Below are positions 15,968 through 26,132 of a DNA stretch of 46,223 nucleotides, piece after piece. Source of the DNA: DATMQA01 sp035566895 (GTDB lineage Bacteria; Verrucomicrobiota; Verrucomicrobiia; Limisphaerales; UBA8199). Position numbers and translations under genes: made by a program. Location of the stretch: NCBI GenBank assembly GCA_035566895.1, contig DATMQA010000185.1:1-46223 (forward strand). Reading direction: 5' to 3'. Position 1 is the first letter of the stretch; every line of letters starts with the position of its first letter. The notes under the pieces are model-generated. The model did not search any database and had not been told where the DNA came from. It saw only the letters and a list, made by a program, of their open reading frames with translations.

Positions 15968-18900
15968 TGTCCAAATCCGGCACCGATGGTCGGCCTTATA
16001 ATTACGACGCGATTGCCCCCAGAAAAGTTTATGAAATCCTGAATCTGCGGCGAGGCGAATGTCTTATCACCGATGGTGCCCTCGATGATTACTCCCTCAC
16101 CGGGAATTCGTAAATCTGGAATGCGATAAGCGTCCGAGCCGGTCGGGTCACGCAGCCACCGATTTACCAAAATCTGGTTTCCCGGTCCCTCTTGGACTCC
16201 TTCTCTTTCCAAAAACAACAACGTTCTGGCCCGCGCAGCGGCATCTACTTTCTGACCAAGGACCGTTTCCCAGTTCATGCCTGCGGGAACCACCGTTTTC
16301 CCCTGATTAAACCGGTCAACAACCTTTACCCATTCCTCATTATAGTATCGCTGGTAATTCGCCGTCACGCGGCTTTCCAAGGAACCCTGAGTCAGGAGTA
16401 GCGGCTGATTGGCCTCCTGCGCCAACAATCCTGATTCCGCTTGGGCGGCTGAGCCAGCTTCCGCTGCGATAGCCTCCTCCTCACCCAAGGCAACTCGCGC
16501 CTCGGTGCCGAAAGCAGAAACCTCTGCGCGGGCCACGCCCGCCTCGGCCTCCAGCGCGCCGACTTCGCCTCCGCCGAGTTCCGGCATCAGGAGCATTGTG
16601 GCCAGCATCACGGCGTTGGGTAACGCGCTGTAGCCCGCGTTCACCCCCGCCTCATACGCCGCGCTCGGATAAACGTAATAGCCCGGCTCGTGGGTCTGCT
16701 GCGAGTTGTTTAGCGCAGTCATTGGCGAAATAATCCCGATGTCCGCCATGAACCCGAGCACGTTGTTCTCCAGCTTGTTAGCGTAAGTGTTAAGGCCCTC
16801 GGAAAATCCCTTTGAAAATCGGCCATCAGGGTCGAATTGGTTTAAGGGGTCACCACCACAAAACGAGAAGCCGCCCGGATTTGCCAAGTCGAGAACCGGG
16901 TCATGGGCCAGGAAACGCCCGCTCCCTGGCTCATACGGCCTTGCACCCCAGTGGTAGATGCAGGTGGCCTCCACGTGCTTGCCGCGCCAGCCCACGCTTT
17001 GGGCCAAGTTGGCGTTGAGTGTCAGCGCCGGGGATTGATACCCCGGCACCGGTCCGATACTGCTGAACCGCGCCGGATTCCATGCAACGCCAGAGGACGC
17101 ATTGGTAACGCTCCCAATGATGTTGCCGAAGAAATCCTGGAGTAGGCCGATGCCGCTGATATGGCCGAATGGAGTGACCCGTTCCAATCCGCCCACGCCC
17201 TGGAGTCCGCCATGGACGCCGTTGGCGTCGGGACCGTAGGTTTTCATGTTGAACACGCCCCCGTTGACCACCACGCCGACTTCTTGAAATTCCACTTGCG
17301 GATCGAACCAGGAATCCACCGTGCTGACGGCGTCGGCGGGGCTGGTGATCGGCGTGTTGGAAACCACCAGCGTCGTGGTGGTGCGCACCTTGCGGCCAAG
17401 GCCATCGAAGATACCAACCCAGTCCTGGCCGCTGCCCACACTGTCGCGCTCAGAGACTTTGATGAGCCGGTCAAAGGCATCCCAGGTGAAGGTCTGCGTC
17501 CGGTTAGTCTGGCCGTTGGAACTGAGCCAAACCCGCTTGGTCACGTTCCCATCGCCATCGAAAGCGTTTGTCACCGTGTCCGCGCCGCCCGTGGTATTAA
17601 AGGTGTTGGTAGCGTGGGCGGTGTAAAGGCCGCTCGGATGGATGGCGGCAAGCCGCAACGTGTTAGAGCCAGGGGTCATGTCCACCATGGCCCGCCAGCG
17701 CCCCTCGGCATCGGTCCCGTCGAACTGGACGCTGACCGGGTTGCCGTTGAGCGTCGCCGAAACACTGGCCGCGCCCAGGGCAAGGCCGGTGGCGGGACGG
17801 CGAAGGATGGCGGTCTGCTCGTTGGCGACCCGGTTTAGTCCATCCAATCCGCCGCTGACGGGGGCCGACCAGGTGTTGGTGGATTGGGCGGGGGTGCCAA
17901 TCGAGGTCAGGTTTCCCAAGCCTCCCGCTTGCCCGTTGTCGAATGTATAATTGTTGGTGAACTTTTGGATGGCGGAAACGTTGAAAACCTCCTGAGTGAG
18001 GCGCTGCGAATAAGGCGCATAACCGTAGGTGCAGGCGTTGGTGAAGTCGTTGAGACGACCAGCGGTGTAGCTGGCGAGGCGGCCATCATTGCGCCAACTG
18101 AGGGTCTCACTCAGATTGGTGGAGTTAACTGTGGTCTGAGTCTGCAAAACCCGGCCCGCCCCGTCCCGTTGAGTGACAACGTAGGTGCGATAATTGTTGG
18201 TCCGTCCGATGAGCAGGCCGTTGTCCCCGTAACCAAAGCTGGACCCATCGGCAGCGGTCATCAAGCCATCGGCCTGGTGGCGGAAACCGTAGTTTTGCTG
18301 GCCGAAGTCCAGCTTGCTCCTTCGCCCTGCTCCATCCCAGTTCTGGACGATGCCGGAAAGGCCGCTGCCGCCGACCGAAACGGTTTCGTAAGTGATCTGG
18401 CCGTAGCTGTCGAATTGGCGCAAGACGGTGGTGGCCGGGCCGGTGTTGGTGCTGAAGGACTGAACGAGATTGGTGAGCAGACTGCGCCGGTCATACTGAT
18501 ACGCGGTCGAGGTCTGCTGTTCTGCCGCCGAGCCGGTTGTGGTAAGGTTGGTCAGCCGCAGGAAATCATCGTAGCTGTAGGTGTTGGTGGTGCTGCGCCC
18601 GTTGATCATGGTTTGGAGCAGTCCGGCAAACGGACTGCCCGCGCCGAAATATGAATAAGACATGGCACGGGAGGTCAACGAGCCGCCCGTCTCCTGCTCG
18701 GTTGCTTTGCGCCCATCGCTCAGATAGGTCGCGCTCCAGGTTAGCCCCCCTGGCATTGAGCGGGAGAGAACATCGCCCAGGGCATCGCGGGCATAGACGG
18801 CGAACACGCCGTCACGGTTGGTCTCGGTTGCCACGCGGTTTAGGCCGTCGTAAGTCCAGCCATTGGTCGCCCAAATCGTGACCTGCGACCCGCTGATGGA

Positions 18901-21900
18901 GCATTGCTGCCGTGCGATGCGGTTTGCCGCCCGGTCATACTTTTGCCACAAATATTCCTGAATCCCATTGGTGGGGTAGCCTACCGTCAGGACTGTGTTG
19001 CCATCATTATCGGTGAAGGTGGTTGTCGCTACCGCGCCGCCGCCCGAACCGTTGGTGACCGTGACGCTGTTGTGGTTGGAGCCGTAAGTGTATGAGGTAA
19101 CCCGCAGGGGGGTGACCGCATTGGAGGCGTAAGCGGTGACCTGAGTCGGACGGCCCAAAGCATCACTTGTGGTAACGGTCTTTTCACTCGCTGCATTGGT
19201 CACTGTGAGCGTCTGGCCGCTCGAATCGTAAACGTAAGCGGTGATCTGCTGCGTAAGGTTCGTGGTGTATGTGGTCAGGTCCAGGTTCAGACCAACCACC
19301 TGGATAACCGGGCCGGTGGCAACTTTGCGGCGATCCAAGCCATCAAAGAAATTAGTGAAAGTATTGCCGCCCTGGTCGGTGACCTGGATCGCGTTGCCTC
19401 GCGTATCCGTTTGAACGATGTTGGTCGCCAGGCCCGGGCCGCTGGCCGCATGGAAGATGCGGATGGTCTTGCGGTTGGCGTCGTCGTAGGTGCTCTCCCA
19501 ATAGTCGCCGTTGCCCTGGAACTGGCGCTGGACCCGGCCATCAAGGTAATAGCGCCAGCCGTTGGTGGAGCCATCGGCATTGGTCTGAATCATCATCTTC
19601 CCGGTATAAGTGAACTGCCGAGTGGTAACCCCGCCCAGGGGATTGACTATGCGCGAGACCTGCCCGCCCGATTCGTATCCGAAGGAGTTGGTCGCCATGG
19701 CGACTCCGGCAGCACTGTAAGCGACCTCATTGGTAAGCTGTCCGATGGCATCGTGGTTTTTGACGACATGATTTCCGAGCGGGTCGATGACGTTGGTCAG
19801 GTTATTGAAGGGGTCATACTGGAAAAAGGTGGTCGCGTAGAGGTCGCCATCAGCCGGAGGCTGCACTCCACTGCCATCCGCCTTACCCTCGCAGCGCCAG
19901 TGAATCTCGGTGATCTTGCGCCCGGCCCCGTCGTAATCGCGCCAAACGTAATCCTCCGGGTTGTAGCGAGGGCCGTCCGTCCAGACGAGGTCACCATTCT
20001 CGCTGTAATAGGAATATTTCCAGGCCAGCGGAATGGAGGCGTTGGCCTCATAGACTTCTTCCACGGTCTTGCGCCCCATAGCGTCATAGGCAAACCGCTG
20101 GTTCCGGCCCGCCGCATCGGTCCGCTGCTCCAACTCGCCGCGAGCGGTGTAGAAATACGTGTTGGTGACAGCCGGGTCGCCGGTGCCGGTGTAAGCCACG
20201 GTTTGCGTGAGGAATCCCCGCCCGTCATAGAACGAGTCGTTGGTCGCGGAGCCGCCCCGGATCACCCGCTGCAACAGCCCAAACGCGCTGTTGGTCGTGA
20301 CCGCACCGTTGGTCACCGTCTGAACGACATTGGTGTAGAAATATTGATTGGTCGAAACGCCCGCGCCGTTGGCCTGCCTTACGACCATCGTGGGGGACAT
20401 CGGCAAGGCGGCGTTGGTGTAATAGTAAACCGCCTTGTTAGTCATCGGATCGGTGACCGTGCTAAAGAGATTGCGGTTGGTGTAGGTGAATGAAAAAGTC
20501 GCCGTCTCATTGGTGGCACCGTCACCGGTCAGGTTCCCGGTCAGCACCGCCTGGGTCAGGTTGCCGAACGAATCGTATTGATAATCCGTCCTCAACAAGC
20601 GTTTGTCGGTCCTGGACTTGAGGCTGTGCGGATAATACCCGGCGTCGTTGGTGTTCGAGAACCAAACCTGGGTCTCGGTCTGGCCCAACTCATCCGTGAT
20701 GCTGGTAATGAGGTTGCTCGTATATTGATACGTGTTTGTGTGCCCGAAAACGTCTTTGATATAAGTCGTGCCCGTGATCAGCGCATTGGTGAGGTTGGTG
20801 AAATTGTTGCTGTAACTAAACGTGGCGTTGGTGATGGGGTTCAGATCGTTTCCCACCGTGGCGGCTTGGGTGACCACGCGGCGCAAACCGTCGTAGGCGT
20901 TGGCCAGCACGCGCCCGTCCGGCTTGTCCTCCTCGATAATCAGGTGCGTCGAAAAGATGTTGGTGACACTGTTGGTGACGCCGGTCGTGTGCTGGTAGGT
21001 GTAGTTGATCTGCGATTCGTCGGGCAGGGTTACGGTCACCAGGTCACCGTGATCATCGTAATCGTAGTTGAGGAGCCGCCCGTCTCCGGTCAGCGCCTGG
21101 ACGATGTGAGCGAACACGTCGTAGTAGAAGTCCAGGAAATTGCCGTTGCTGCTCTGGATTCGTTTTAGTTGCCCGTAATCGGGCTGAGTGTTGTCCGTCT
21201 GGTAGCTGAACGTGTAGCTATTCCCGTTCACGTCCGTCCACTTCTGGAGATACGGTCGGCTGCGTTCAATGGTGCCATTGGTGCCGGTGACCGGGAAGGC
21301 CATCACCTGGAACCGGCGCAGGCTCCCGTCCGTGCCCGTTAGGTAATAATTGGTGCCGCTTACGTTGCTGAAGTTGGTGATGTAATTGTTGAACAGGTTG
21401 GCCGTCGAGCCGATGCCCGCTGAACTGCGGTTGTTGAGTTGCGAATTGTCGGCGGCGGTAGGCTGCCAGAAATTGGTTCCGGCGACCGGTTGGCGATAAG
21501 CGACCACCGTGCCGTCCATCTCGGCGGCGTAAATCAAATTGTTGGTCACGAGGCGCAGATAGGGCTGGTAAGCGGGTCGCCAGCCGTAACCAAACTGGCT
21601 GTCGCCCAGATCCACGTCCTGGCTCGAATAATTGCGGCGAATGATGAGCGACATCGGGCCGGGCAGATTCAGGTCCGTCCCCTCGATATAAAACTCGCCC
21701 GTCACCGCGTTGACCGGATCGGCTATCGCGCTGGCCAGTTGCGCAAACTCAGGGCCGACGTGCGAATCGTAATCGCCGCCGTAATTAACGGTGTCTTGGT
21801 AGGCCGCTGCCCCGGAAAATCCCAGGCTGGAGGCAGCCACGTCAAACTGTTGCTGTTGTGCTATGTTCGCGCCCCCATAGCTGTAGGAGGAGAAATAATT

Positions 21901-24900
21901 GCAGGTTGTGGTCGCGTCCCACCAGGAAACGGTTTCGGCCAGCGGCACCGTGGCCGGAGGACTGACCGAGTTGAAGTAGGTCACGTTCCAACCGCTGGCG
22001 TCTGACAGATTGAAACTCAAATCAATGAAGTTAAAATCCGGTGGGCTGTAAATGGGATCGGTTAGCGGGTCGCCCCAGCCGCCATTCTGCGGCATCTGGT
22101 TGGCGCTGATGAGGGCGGCCAGGGAATTCTCGGTGAAGATCATCGCGCCCATCCCTGTGTAGCCCACGTTCGTATTGGTGACCGGCGAAGCGGTGATGAA
22201 AACCGTCGAGAAGCCGTTGTAGTTCGTGTTAAACGCGTTGGTCACCTGCTGCCATATCCCCGCATCGTAGGTCGGTAGGTTGGGGTAATTCGTATAATTG
22301 TTTGGGTCTAATACGATCATTCCGGGCTGTCCGGGTTGTTGAGCCTGGAGCAACAATCGCACGGTCGAGACGCCGCCGGTCTTTGCATAAAAATCCTCAA
22401 TCACCTTGTGTTCCTGGGCCGAACACTCCGTTGCCCATATCCTGGGGAAGCCGACAAACTCCTGCGCCGCGTCCGCCCCCAGATCCGGGCGCAGGCTCTT
22501 GTTGCCAAACGAGCTCATGGCGAAATAGCTCATGTCCACGTTGGGGTGCACCAGGCTGAGGGGACTGGTCAGGTTGCCGCTCGAATCCCGTTTTGCGCTC
22601 AGCTTAGACAAGCCTTGGGCAACCAGCGAGCCGACCTGGACCTTGTGCAGTTGCTGGAGTTGGCCGCCAAATAAGTCCACCCGTTCATAGTAGGCCATGC
22701 CCATCAGGTAGGGCAGCGTGCCCTGCGTAATGTCCGGCGAGAGCGAGTTGGTGATGAGCGGATTTGCCTGAACCCGCTGTTGCATCGCCCAATACTCCTG
22801 CGCCCAGGTCTCCTCCATCCGCTTGGTCACCCGGCCGGCGTTCAGGCAAATCGCCGCCAGGTCACCCAGGCGCATCAAGGAGTCGTTGGATTCGGTGAGC
22901 GTTTCACTTAGCCCCAAATACGACGCCCAATAATTGGCGTTCGTGACTGTGCTGCTCTCCGTGCGGTGCCGCTTGCGCGTGAAGCGGACCGTCAACTGGT
23001 CGTCCGCTGTGGTCAACGTCATCGTGAGTTGTTGTTGATTAGTCAGGGCTGAGTCGTTGGTAAACGCCATCACATTGGTGGCGGCGGGCCGGAAGGGGGC
23101 CAGCGAAAGGATCAGGCTGTAATTGCCGTTGGTGGCCACGTGGCGCACCAGGAATTTCCGATTGTGCAAATCCAGCGTCCGCAGGTCGCCGGTAAACAGC
23201 GAGTTGTTCGTATTTCGGTCGCTGAACACCTGAACGCTGATCGTATCGAAAATATTAGTCCAAGTCGGATAGACATTTGTGATGCTGGTCAAATCATGCA
23301 CTGTATTCACCGCGCCATTGGTTACGGCAAAGGGCGTGGGAAAATCGCTCCACCGGGCATATTGCACGCGGCGATTGAATGCTCGCGTGCCGATGTCATC
23401 GAGGGAAATTCCGGGCGCGTTGGTCAGCAGCGCGTTTTGCAGGAATTTGCGAAACAGCACACTGGGCACGTCCGTCTCGGTACTCAGCGAAAAGATATTC
23501 GTGTCCCCCAGCAGATATTGCCTCACCCATTTATAGGCGTTGTTATAATTGGTGGGCATGTAATCGTACAGGTTGAGGCCCTCGACGACTTGCGTATCTT
23601 TAAGCCAGGGGAACAAATGCACCCATTGTCCGTTGATGTAAGCTGCCACCCAGGGATAGTTAACCGAAACTAACGAGTTGGTGGTGTAAATTTGGCCGTT
23701 GCTATTGACCGCGCCTTTAATCTGCATCCGCAACAGCGTCGAGAGGCGCGCATCGAGCATCTGGACACCGTCATACGGAGCATATATGTAGGCCGCAGGC
23801 ACCCCGGCCCGTCGCAACAGATATATCAACAGCGCACACTGTTCCACCGGCGAGCCTTGGCCTTCCATGAAAGTGCCCAGGGCGCTGCGATTGACTCCCC
23901 CCAGGTTCACCGAAGTGTCCGTCAGCTTGTTGGTGTCGTTGTTGTAAGCAATGGCATCGGTCAGCTCGATCTCGTTAAACACATAGCTGGCTAGCGCCAA
24001 GGCGTTGCTTCCCATGTCCGTCACAAATTGATCAAGCGTTGGGTGGTCTCGCAGTTCGGGGCTGTTATCCAGGTCGAGCCAGTTCGTAGCGCTGCTCGAT
24101 ACGGCATTGGTCACCACGGCCTGCACCGCCAACAGTTCTGTCACTGATTTGCCTTCGTAGCTCGGCGGCAACGGCGCCCCTTGAAACTGCGGTTGGTCCA
24201 CAAACGTCGCCCGCCAGACTGGCCGGGCGTCAAAGTCCAGCGAATATAACGGTGCCCATGCCGCGGACCAATCCGCGTTCTCCACCATGGGGCCTTGGTC
24301 CGTCGCTCCCAGCATCCAGACGGTGTATTCGTAGTTCGCGGCGGTACTGTCGGCTTGGTGCGTCAACGCTAACGACCCGATGAAACTCGTTCCCCAGGCT
24401 TCATCCGGCAGGACCGAAAAAGTCGTCGTCAACCCAGGCACCGTAACGGAGGCGCTGTCTCCCGCCGCCAGGAAGTTGGTCCACTCGCCACTCACAGAGT
24501 GGATCGGCATCGTGTATGACTGGTTGGTCACAAACGCGCCGGACGTCCGGTCGGTCACAGTGATCAGGAACGCGTTTGTTCGACTCTGCAATATCCACGT
24601 TCCCGCATAGGCCCCAAAATGATAGGCCTGCCCGATGTAGAGCGGGCTGCCTCCATACTTGCTCCCGAACGCGGCCACCGCATTCGAGATCGCGATGCGG
24701 TTGGTGATATACTGTTGTGGCTGCGTGTTGGTGGCATCGTAATGATACAAGTTGGGCTGGCCGTAAGCTGCCATTATGGGCGCTGGCCCACCTGGCACTC
24801 CCACCTCGCCATCCAACGGGACGATAAACGATTGGTATGTGGCGTTAGTGCCTGTGCCGCGGGTAAAACGCCCGCTGTTGGCGGCATTGGCTTGGGCTTG

Positions 24901-24975
24901 TGTCTCTATCCCGGCAAAGCAAATCAGGCCCAGGGACAAAAGGAGCCCGCTCGCGGAAAGATTGCGGCTTTTCAT
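15964..24975 (-). CDS. Giant RHS/YD-repeat polymorphic toxin
   Basis: 3003 residues. Order: signal peptide (1-28), an N-terminal beta region, and a transglutaminase-like domain with Cys 380 (VEQCALLIYLLRRAGVP), His 453 and Asp 460 (WVHLFPWLKD). From about 1085 comes an RHS opening module (DPVNAVTGEFYIEGTDLNLP). From about 1150 to 2680 there are dozens of YD repeats rich in Thr/Asn, and then the core end GARPYEPGSGRFLAHDPVL and FDPDGRF (about 2685-2722). The variable tip (2723-3003) ends with YRIPDLRIPGEGVIIEGTIG and DKT, which resembles a PD-(D/E)xK nuclease core. RHS repeats form a shell that encloses the toxin. An in-frame Ig-like insert lies near 2430. Export is Sec-type; no T6SS or Tc partners are in the window. 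Confidence 0.9.
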   Translation of the reverse strand: MKSRNLSASGLLLSLGLICFAGIETQAQANAANSGRFTRGTGTNATYQSFIVPLDGEVGVPGGPAPIMAAYGQPNLYHYDATNTQPQQYITNRIAISNAVAAFGSKYGGSPLYIGQAYHFGAYAGTWILQSRTNAFLITVTDRTSGAFVTNQSYTMPIHSVSGEWTNFLAAGDSASVTVPGLTTTFSVLPDEAWGTSFIGSLALTHQADSTAANYEYTVWMLGATDQGPMVENADWSAAWAPLYSLDFDARPVWRATFVDQPQFQGAPLPPSYEGKSVTELLAVQAVVTNAVSSSATNWLDLDNSPELRDHPTLDQFVTDMGSNALALASYVFNEIELTDAIAYNNDTNKLTDTSVNLGGVNRSALGTFMEGQGSPVEQCALLIYLLRRAGVPAAYIYAPYDGVQMLDARLSTLLRMQIKGAVNSNGQIYTTNSLVSVNYPWVAAYINGQWVHLFPWLKDTQVVEGLNLYDYMPTNYNNAYKWVRQYLLGDTNIFSLSTETDVPSVLFRKFLQNALLTNAPGISLDDIGTRAFNRRVQYARWSDFPTPFAVTNGAVNTVHDLTSITNVYPTWTNIFDTISVQVFSDRNTNNSLFTGDLRTLDLHNRKFLVRHVATNGNYSLILSLAPFRPAATNVMAFTNDSALTNQQQLTMTLTTADDQLTVRFTRKRHRTESSTVTNANYWASYLGLSETLTESNDSLMRLGDLAAICLNAGRVTKRMEETWAQEYWAMQQRVQANPLITNSLSPDITQGTLPYLMGMAYYERVDLFGGQLQQLHKVQVGSLVAQGLSKLSAKRDSSGNLTSPLSLVHPNVDMSYFAMSSFGNKSLRPDLGADAAQEFVGFPRIWATECSAQEHKVIEDFYAKTGGVSTVRLLLQAQQPGQPGMIVLDPNNYTNYPNLPTYDAGIWQQVTNAFNTNYNGFSTVFITASPVTNTNVGYTGMGAMIFTENSLAALISANQMPQNGGWGDPLTDPIYSPPDFNFIDLSFNLSDASGWNVTYFNSVSPPATVPLAETVSWWDATTTCNYFSSYSYGGANIAQQQQFDVAASSLGFSGAAAYQDTVNYGGDYDSHVGPEFAQLASAIADPVNAVTGEFYIEGTDLNLPGPMSLIIRRNYSSQDVDLGDSQFGYGWRPAYQPYLRLVTNNLIYAAEMDGTVVAYRQPVAGTNFWQPTAADNSQLNNRSSAGIGSTANLFNNYITNFSNVSGTNYYLTGTDGSLRRFQVMAFPVTGTNGTIERSRPYLQKWTDVNGNSYTFSYQTDNTQPDYGQLKRIQSSNGNFLDFYYDVFAHIVQALTGDGRLLNYDYDDHGDLVTVTLPDESQINYTYQHTTGVTNSVTNIFSTHLIIEEDKPDGRVLANAYDGLRRVVTQAATVGNDLNPITNATFSYSNNFTNLTNALITGTTYIKDVFGHTNTYQYTSNLITSITDELGQTETQVWFSNTNDAGYYPHSLKSRTDKRLLRTDYQYDSFGNLTQAVLTGNLTGDGATNETATFSFTYTNRNLFSTVTDPMTNKAVYYYTNAALPMSPTMVVRQANGAGVSTNQYFYTNVVQTVTNGAVTTNSAFGLLQRVIRGGSATNDSFYDGRGFLTQTVAYTGTGDPAVTNTYFYTARGELEQRTDAAGRNQRFAYDAMGRKTVEEVYEANASIPLAWKYSYYSENGDLVWTDGPRYNPEDYVWRDYDGAGRKITEIHWRCEGKADGSGVQPPADGDLYATTFFQYDPFNNLTNVIDPLGNHVVKNHDAIGQLTNEVAYSAAGVAMATNSFGYESGGQVSRIVNPLGGVTTRQFTYTGKMMIQTNADGSTNGWRYYLDGRVQRQFQGNGDYWESTYDDANRKTIRIFHAASGPGLATNIVQTDTRGNAIQVTDQGGNTFTNFFDGLDRRKVATGPVIQVVGLNLDLTTYTTNLTQQITAYVYDSSGQTLTVTNAASEKTVTTSDALGRPTQVTAYASNAVTPLRVTSYTYGSNHNSVTVTNGSGGGAVATTTFTDNDGNTVLTVGYPTNGIQEYLWQKYDRAANRIARQQCSISGSQVTIWATNGWTYDGLNRVATETNRDGVFAVYARDALGDVLSRSMPGGLTWSATYLSDGRKATEQETGGSLTSRAMSYSYFGAGSPFAGLLQTMINGRSTTNTYSYDDFLRLTNLTTTGSAAEQQTSTAYQYDRRSLLTNLVQSFSTNTGPATTVLRQFDSYGQITYETVSVGGSGLSGIVQNWDGAGRRSKLDFGQQNYGFRHQADGLMTAADGSSFGYGDNGLLIGRTNNYRTYVVTQRDGAGRVLQTQTTVNSTNLSETLSWRNDGRLASYTAGRLNDFTNACTYGYAPYSQRLTQEVFNVSAIQKFTNNYTFDNGQAGGLGNLTSIGTPAQSTNTWSAPVSGGLDGLNRVANEQTAILRRPATGLALGAASVSATLNGNPVSVQFDGTDAEGRWRAMVDMTPGSNTLRLAAIHPSGLYTAHATNTFNTTGGADTVTNAFDGDGNVTKRVWLSSNGQTNRTQTFTWDAFDRLIKVSERDSVGSGQDWVGIFDGLGRKVRTTTTLVVSNTPITSPADAVSTVDSWFDPQVEFQEVGVVVNGGVFNMKTYGPDANGVHGGLQGVGGLERVTPFGHISGIGLLQDFFGNIIGSVTNASSGVAWNPARFSSIGPVPGYQSPALTLNANLAQSVGWRGKHVEATCIYHWGARPYEPGSGRFLAHDPVLDLANPGGFSFCGGDPLNQFDPDGRFSKGFSEGLNTYANKLENNVLGFMADIGIISPMTALNNSQQTHEPGYYVYPSAAYEAGVNAGYSALPNAVMLATMLLMPELGGGEVGALEAEAGVARAEVSAFGTEARVALGEEEAIAAEAGSAAQAESGLLAQEANQPLLLTQGSLESRVTANYQRYYNEEWVKVVDRFNQGKTVVPAGMNWETVLGQKVDAAARARTLLFLEREGVQEGPGNQILVNRWLRDPTGSDAYRIPDLRIPGEGVIIEGTIGDKTFASPQIQDFINFSGGNRVVIIRPTIGAGFGH
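16975..17052. repeat. 78-bp direct repeat, copy in the giant RHS gene
   Basis: This is the partner of 15365-15442, in the same orientation. Recombination between the two would delete 1.6 kb, replacing the present tip and its immunity gene with the HNH-like tip and its SUKH gene. Confidence 0.85.
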
Positions 24976-24998
24976 AGTCGTAGCTGGTTGAGGTTGGC

Positions 24999-25460
24999 CT
25001 ACTGAACGTTGGAGCCGTTGGCCGGGCTTTCGATGGTGACCGTCAGAACTCCGCTGGTTGGGGCGAAAGGCCGGGCGTCCTCGTAACTGGGAATACCGTC
25101 ATTGTCGAAAGCATTCGCCTTTATAGCCCGGAAAAAACCCGTCTCGAAGTCTCCCAGGCCCACAACGAAGTTGGTCTGGCCATTCGTGCCGGTCAGAAAC
25201 GGCAGCCAGGAGCCGTTCGTCAGCACCATCGCATTGGCATCCATGAACTCGCTCCACCAGATTTCATAGTAAAGGACGTTTGTGGAGGCGTTGGTCACCG
25301 TTAGCGTGATTTGATTGCTCGCGGTAAGGACGATGCCCAAGCCCGGAGGGCTACTCTGCCCCCAAATCGACCTGCCCGTGACGAGAACGAGAATTAGAAA
25401 TATCAAACCCGCGCCCAGTGCCCCGACCTGTCGCCCGAAATGCTGAATCCTTGCCTTCAT
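24999..25460 (-). CDS. Secreted small protein leading the RHS operon
   Basis: 153 residues with an N-terminal membrane or signal segment (LGAGLIFLILVLVTGRSIWG). Thr/Asn-rich beta strands follow (LTASNQITLTVTNASTNVLY, YYEIWWSEF, GDFETGFFRAIKANAFDNDG), similar in style to the extracellular domains in this phylum. The gene ends 23 bases before the RHS start and is transcribed with it, so it probably helps RHS export, display or folding. A palindrome (CTCGGT-N7-ACCGAG, 25511-25529) sits about 50 bases upstream of its start. Confidence 0.7.
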   Translation of the reverse strand: MKARIQHFGRQVGALGAGLIFLILVLVTGRSIWGQSSPPGLGIVLTASNQITLTVTNASTNVLYYEIWWSEFMDANAMVLTNGSWLPFLTGTNGQTNFVVGLGDFETGFFRAIKANAFDNDGIPSYEDARPFAPTSGVLTVTIESPANGSNVQ

Positions 25461-25510
25461 GTGGTTCCTTTCGCTTTTGATGGTTAACGGCTGTCTTCAC
25501 ATTTCACCGC

Positions 25511-25529
25511 CTCGGTATCAGACACCGAG
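25511..25529. promoter_or_regulatory. Inverted repeat upstream of the RHS operon
   Basis: CTCGGT (25511-25516) and ACCGAG (25524-25529) are separated by 7 bases, 51-69 bases before the start of the operon's first gene. There is no T-run, so an operator is more likely than a terminator. Confidence 0.35.
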
Positions 25530-25659
25530 AGCAGGCGCTTTGGAAGGACTCGGAAGGACATCCTGGCCATCAGCAGTTCCCCACTGCGTCTCCGGGAGCG
25601 ACTTTGTAACAGAAGCCGAGGGTTGGCAAGACATTTCTTGATCTTTTTTAAGTGCAGTA

Positions 25660-26016
25660 ATGCGACCAAGCTCCGTTGGTCAATCCTGCTATTACTTTTA
25701 CATCAAAAGAAAGAAGCCAATACCGCTGAATGTGGTTGGACCGCAGGTTCGCAGCCTGCGGTTGCAAAGGGGCTGGACCCAGGATCGCCTGGCCGTCCGC
25801 TTGCAGCTATTGGGTTGGGAGACCAGCCGCGAATCAGTGAACCGGCTGGAAAATCAGACGCGGCGAGTTCCCGATCTGGAGCTGTTCGCCCTGGCGAGGA
25901 TTCTGGGCGTCAGAACCGATGACCTTTTTCCACGTGATACACGCAAAAGGCTGCGAGAATTCGGCCCGGAGTATCGGGTGAAGCTCTCACGCGGCCAGGT
26001 TCCTCCGGGCGCGTAG
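25660..26016 (+). CDS. XRE-family helix-turn-helix regulator
   Basis: 118 residues. The DNA-binding domain covers about residues 28-95: VRSLRLQRGWTQDRLAVRL, ETSRESVNRLENQTRRVP and LELFALARILGVRTDDLFP. A short basic C-terminal tail follows. ATG 25660 is the only Met start; family alignment suggests that the functional protein begins near KKPIPLNVVG. A perfect 6-6-6 palindrome overlaps the start codon region, so self-repression is likely. It is divergent from the RHS operon, with 200 bases between, and is a candidate regulator of that operon. Confidence 0.85.
   Translation: MRPSSVGQSCYYFYIKRKKPIPLNVVGPQVRSLRLQRGWTQDRLAVRLQLLGWETSRESVNRLENQTRRVPDLELFALARILGVRTDDLFPRDTRKRLREFGPEYRVKLSRGQVPPGA
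25664..25681. promoter_or_regulatory. Candidate operator, perfect palindrome
   Basis: GACCAA (25664-25669), six bases, TTGGTC (25676-25681), overlapping the first codons of the XRE gene. The arm and spacer lengths fit an XRE dimer site. Confidence 0.4.
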
Positions 26017-26132
26017 CTCCTAGCAGCCTTTTTTGCGGGCGATTCTTGCTCCTCAGTAACGGTGATTCGCCGTGAGATCACCACCGCGCCGGCTGCGGAT
26101 GAAAGTCAAACCGACCAACGAAACACCGGAAC

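Noticed and set aside
19411..20493. Long + strand ORFs opposite the RHS gene (also 17884-18654, 21439-22005, 37398-38609)
   Set aside because: They are shadows of repeat-rich and GC-rich genes on the minus strand, with no start signals and no family resemblance.
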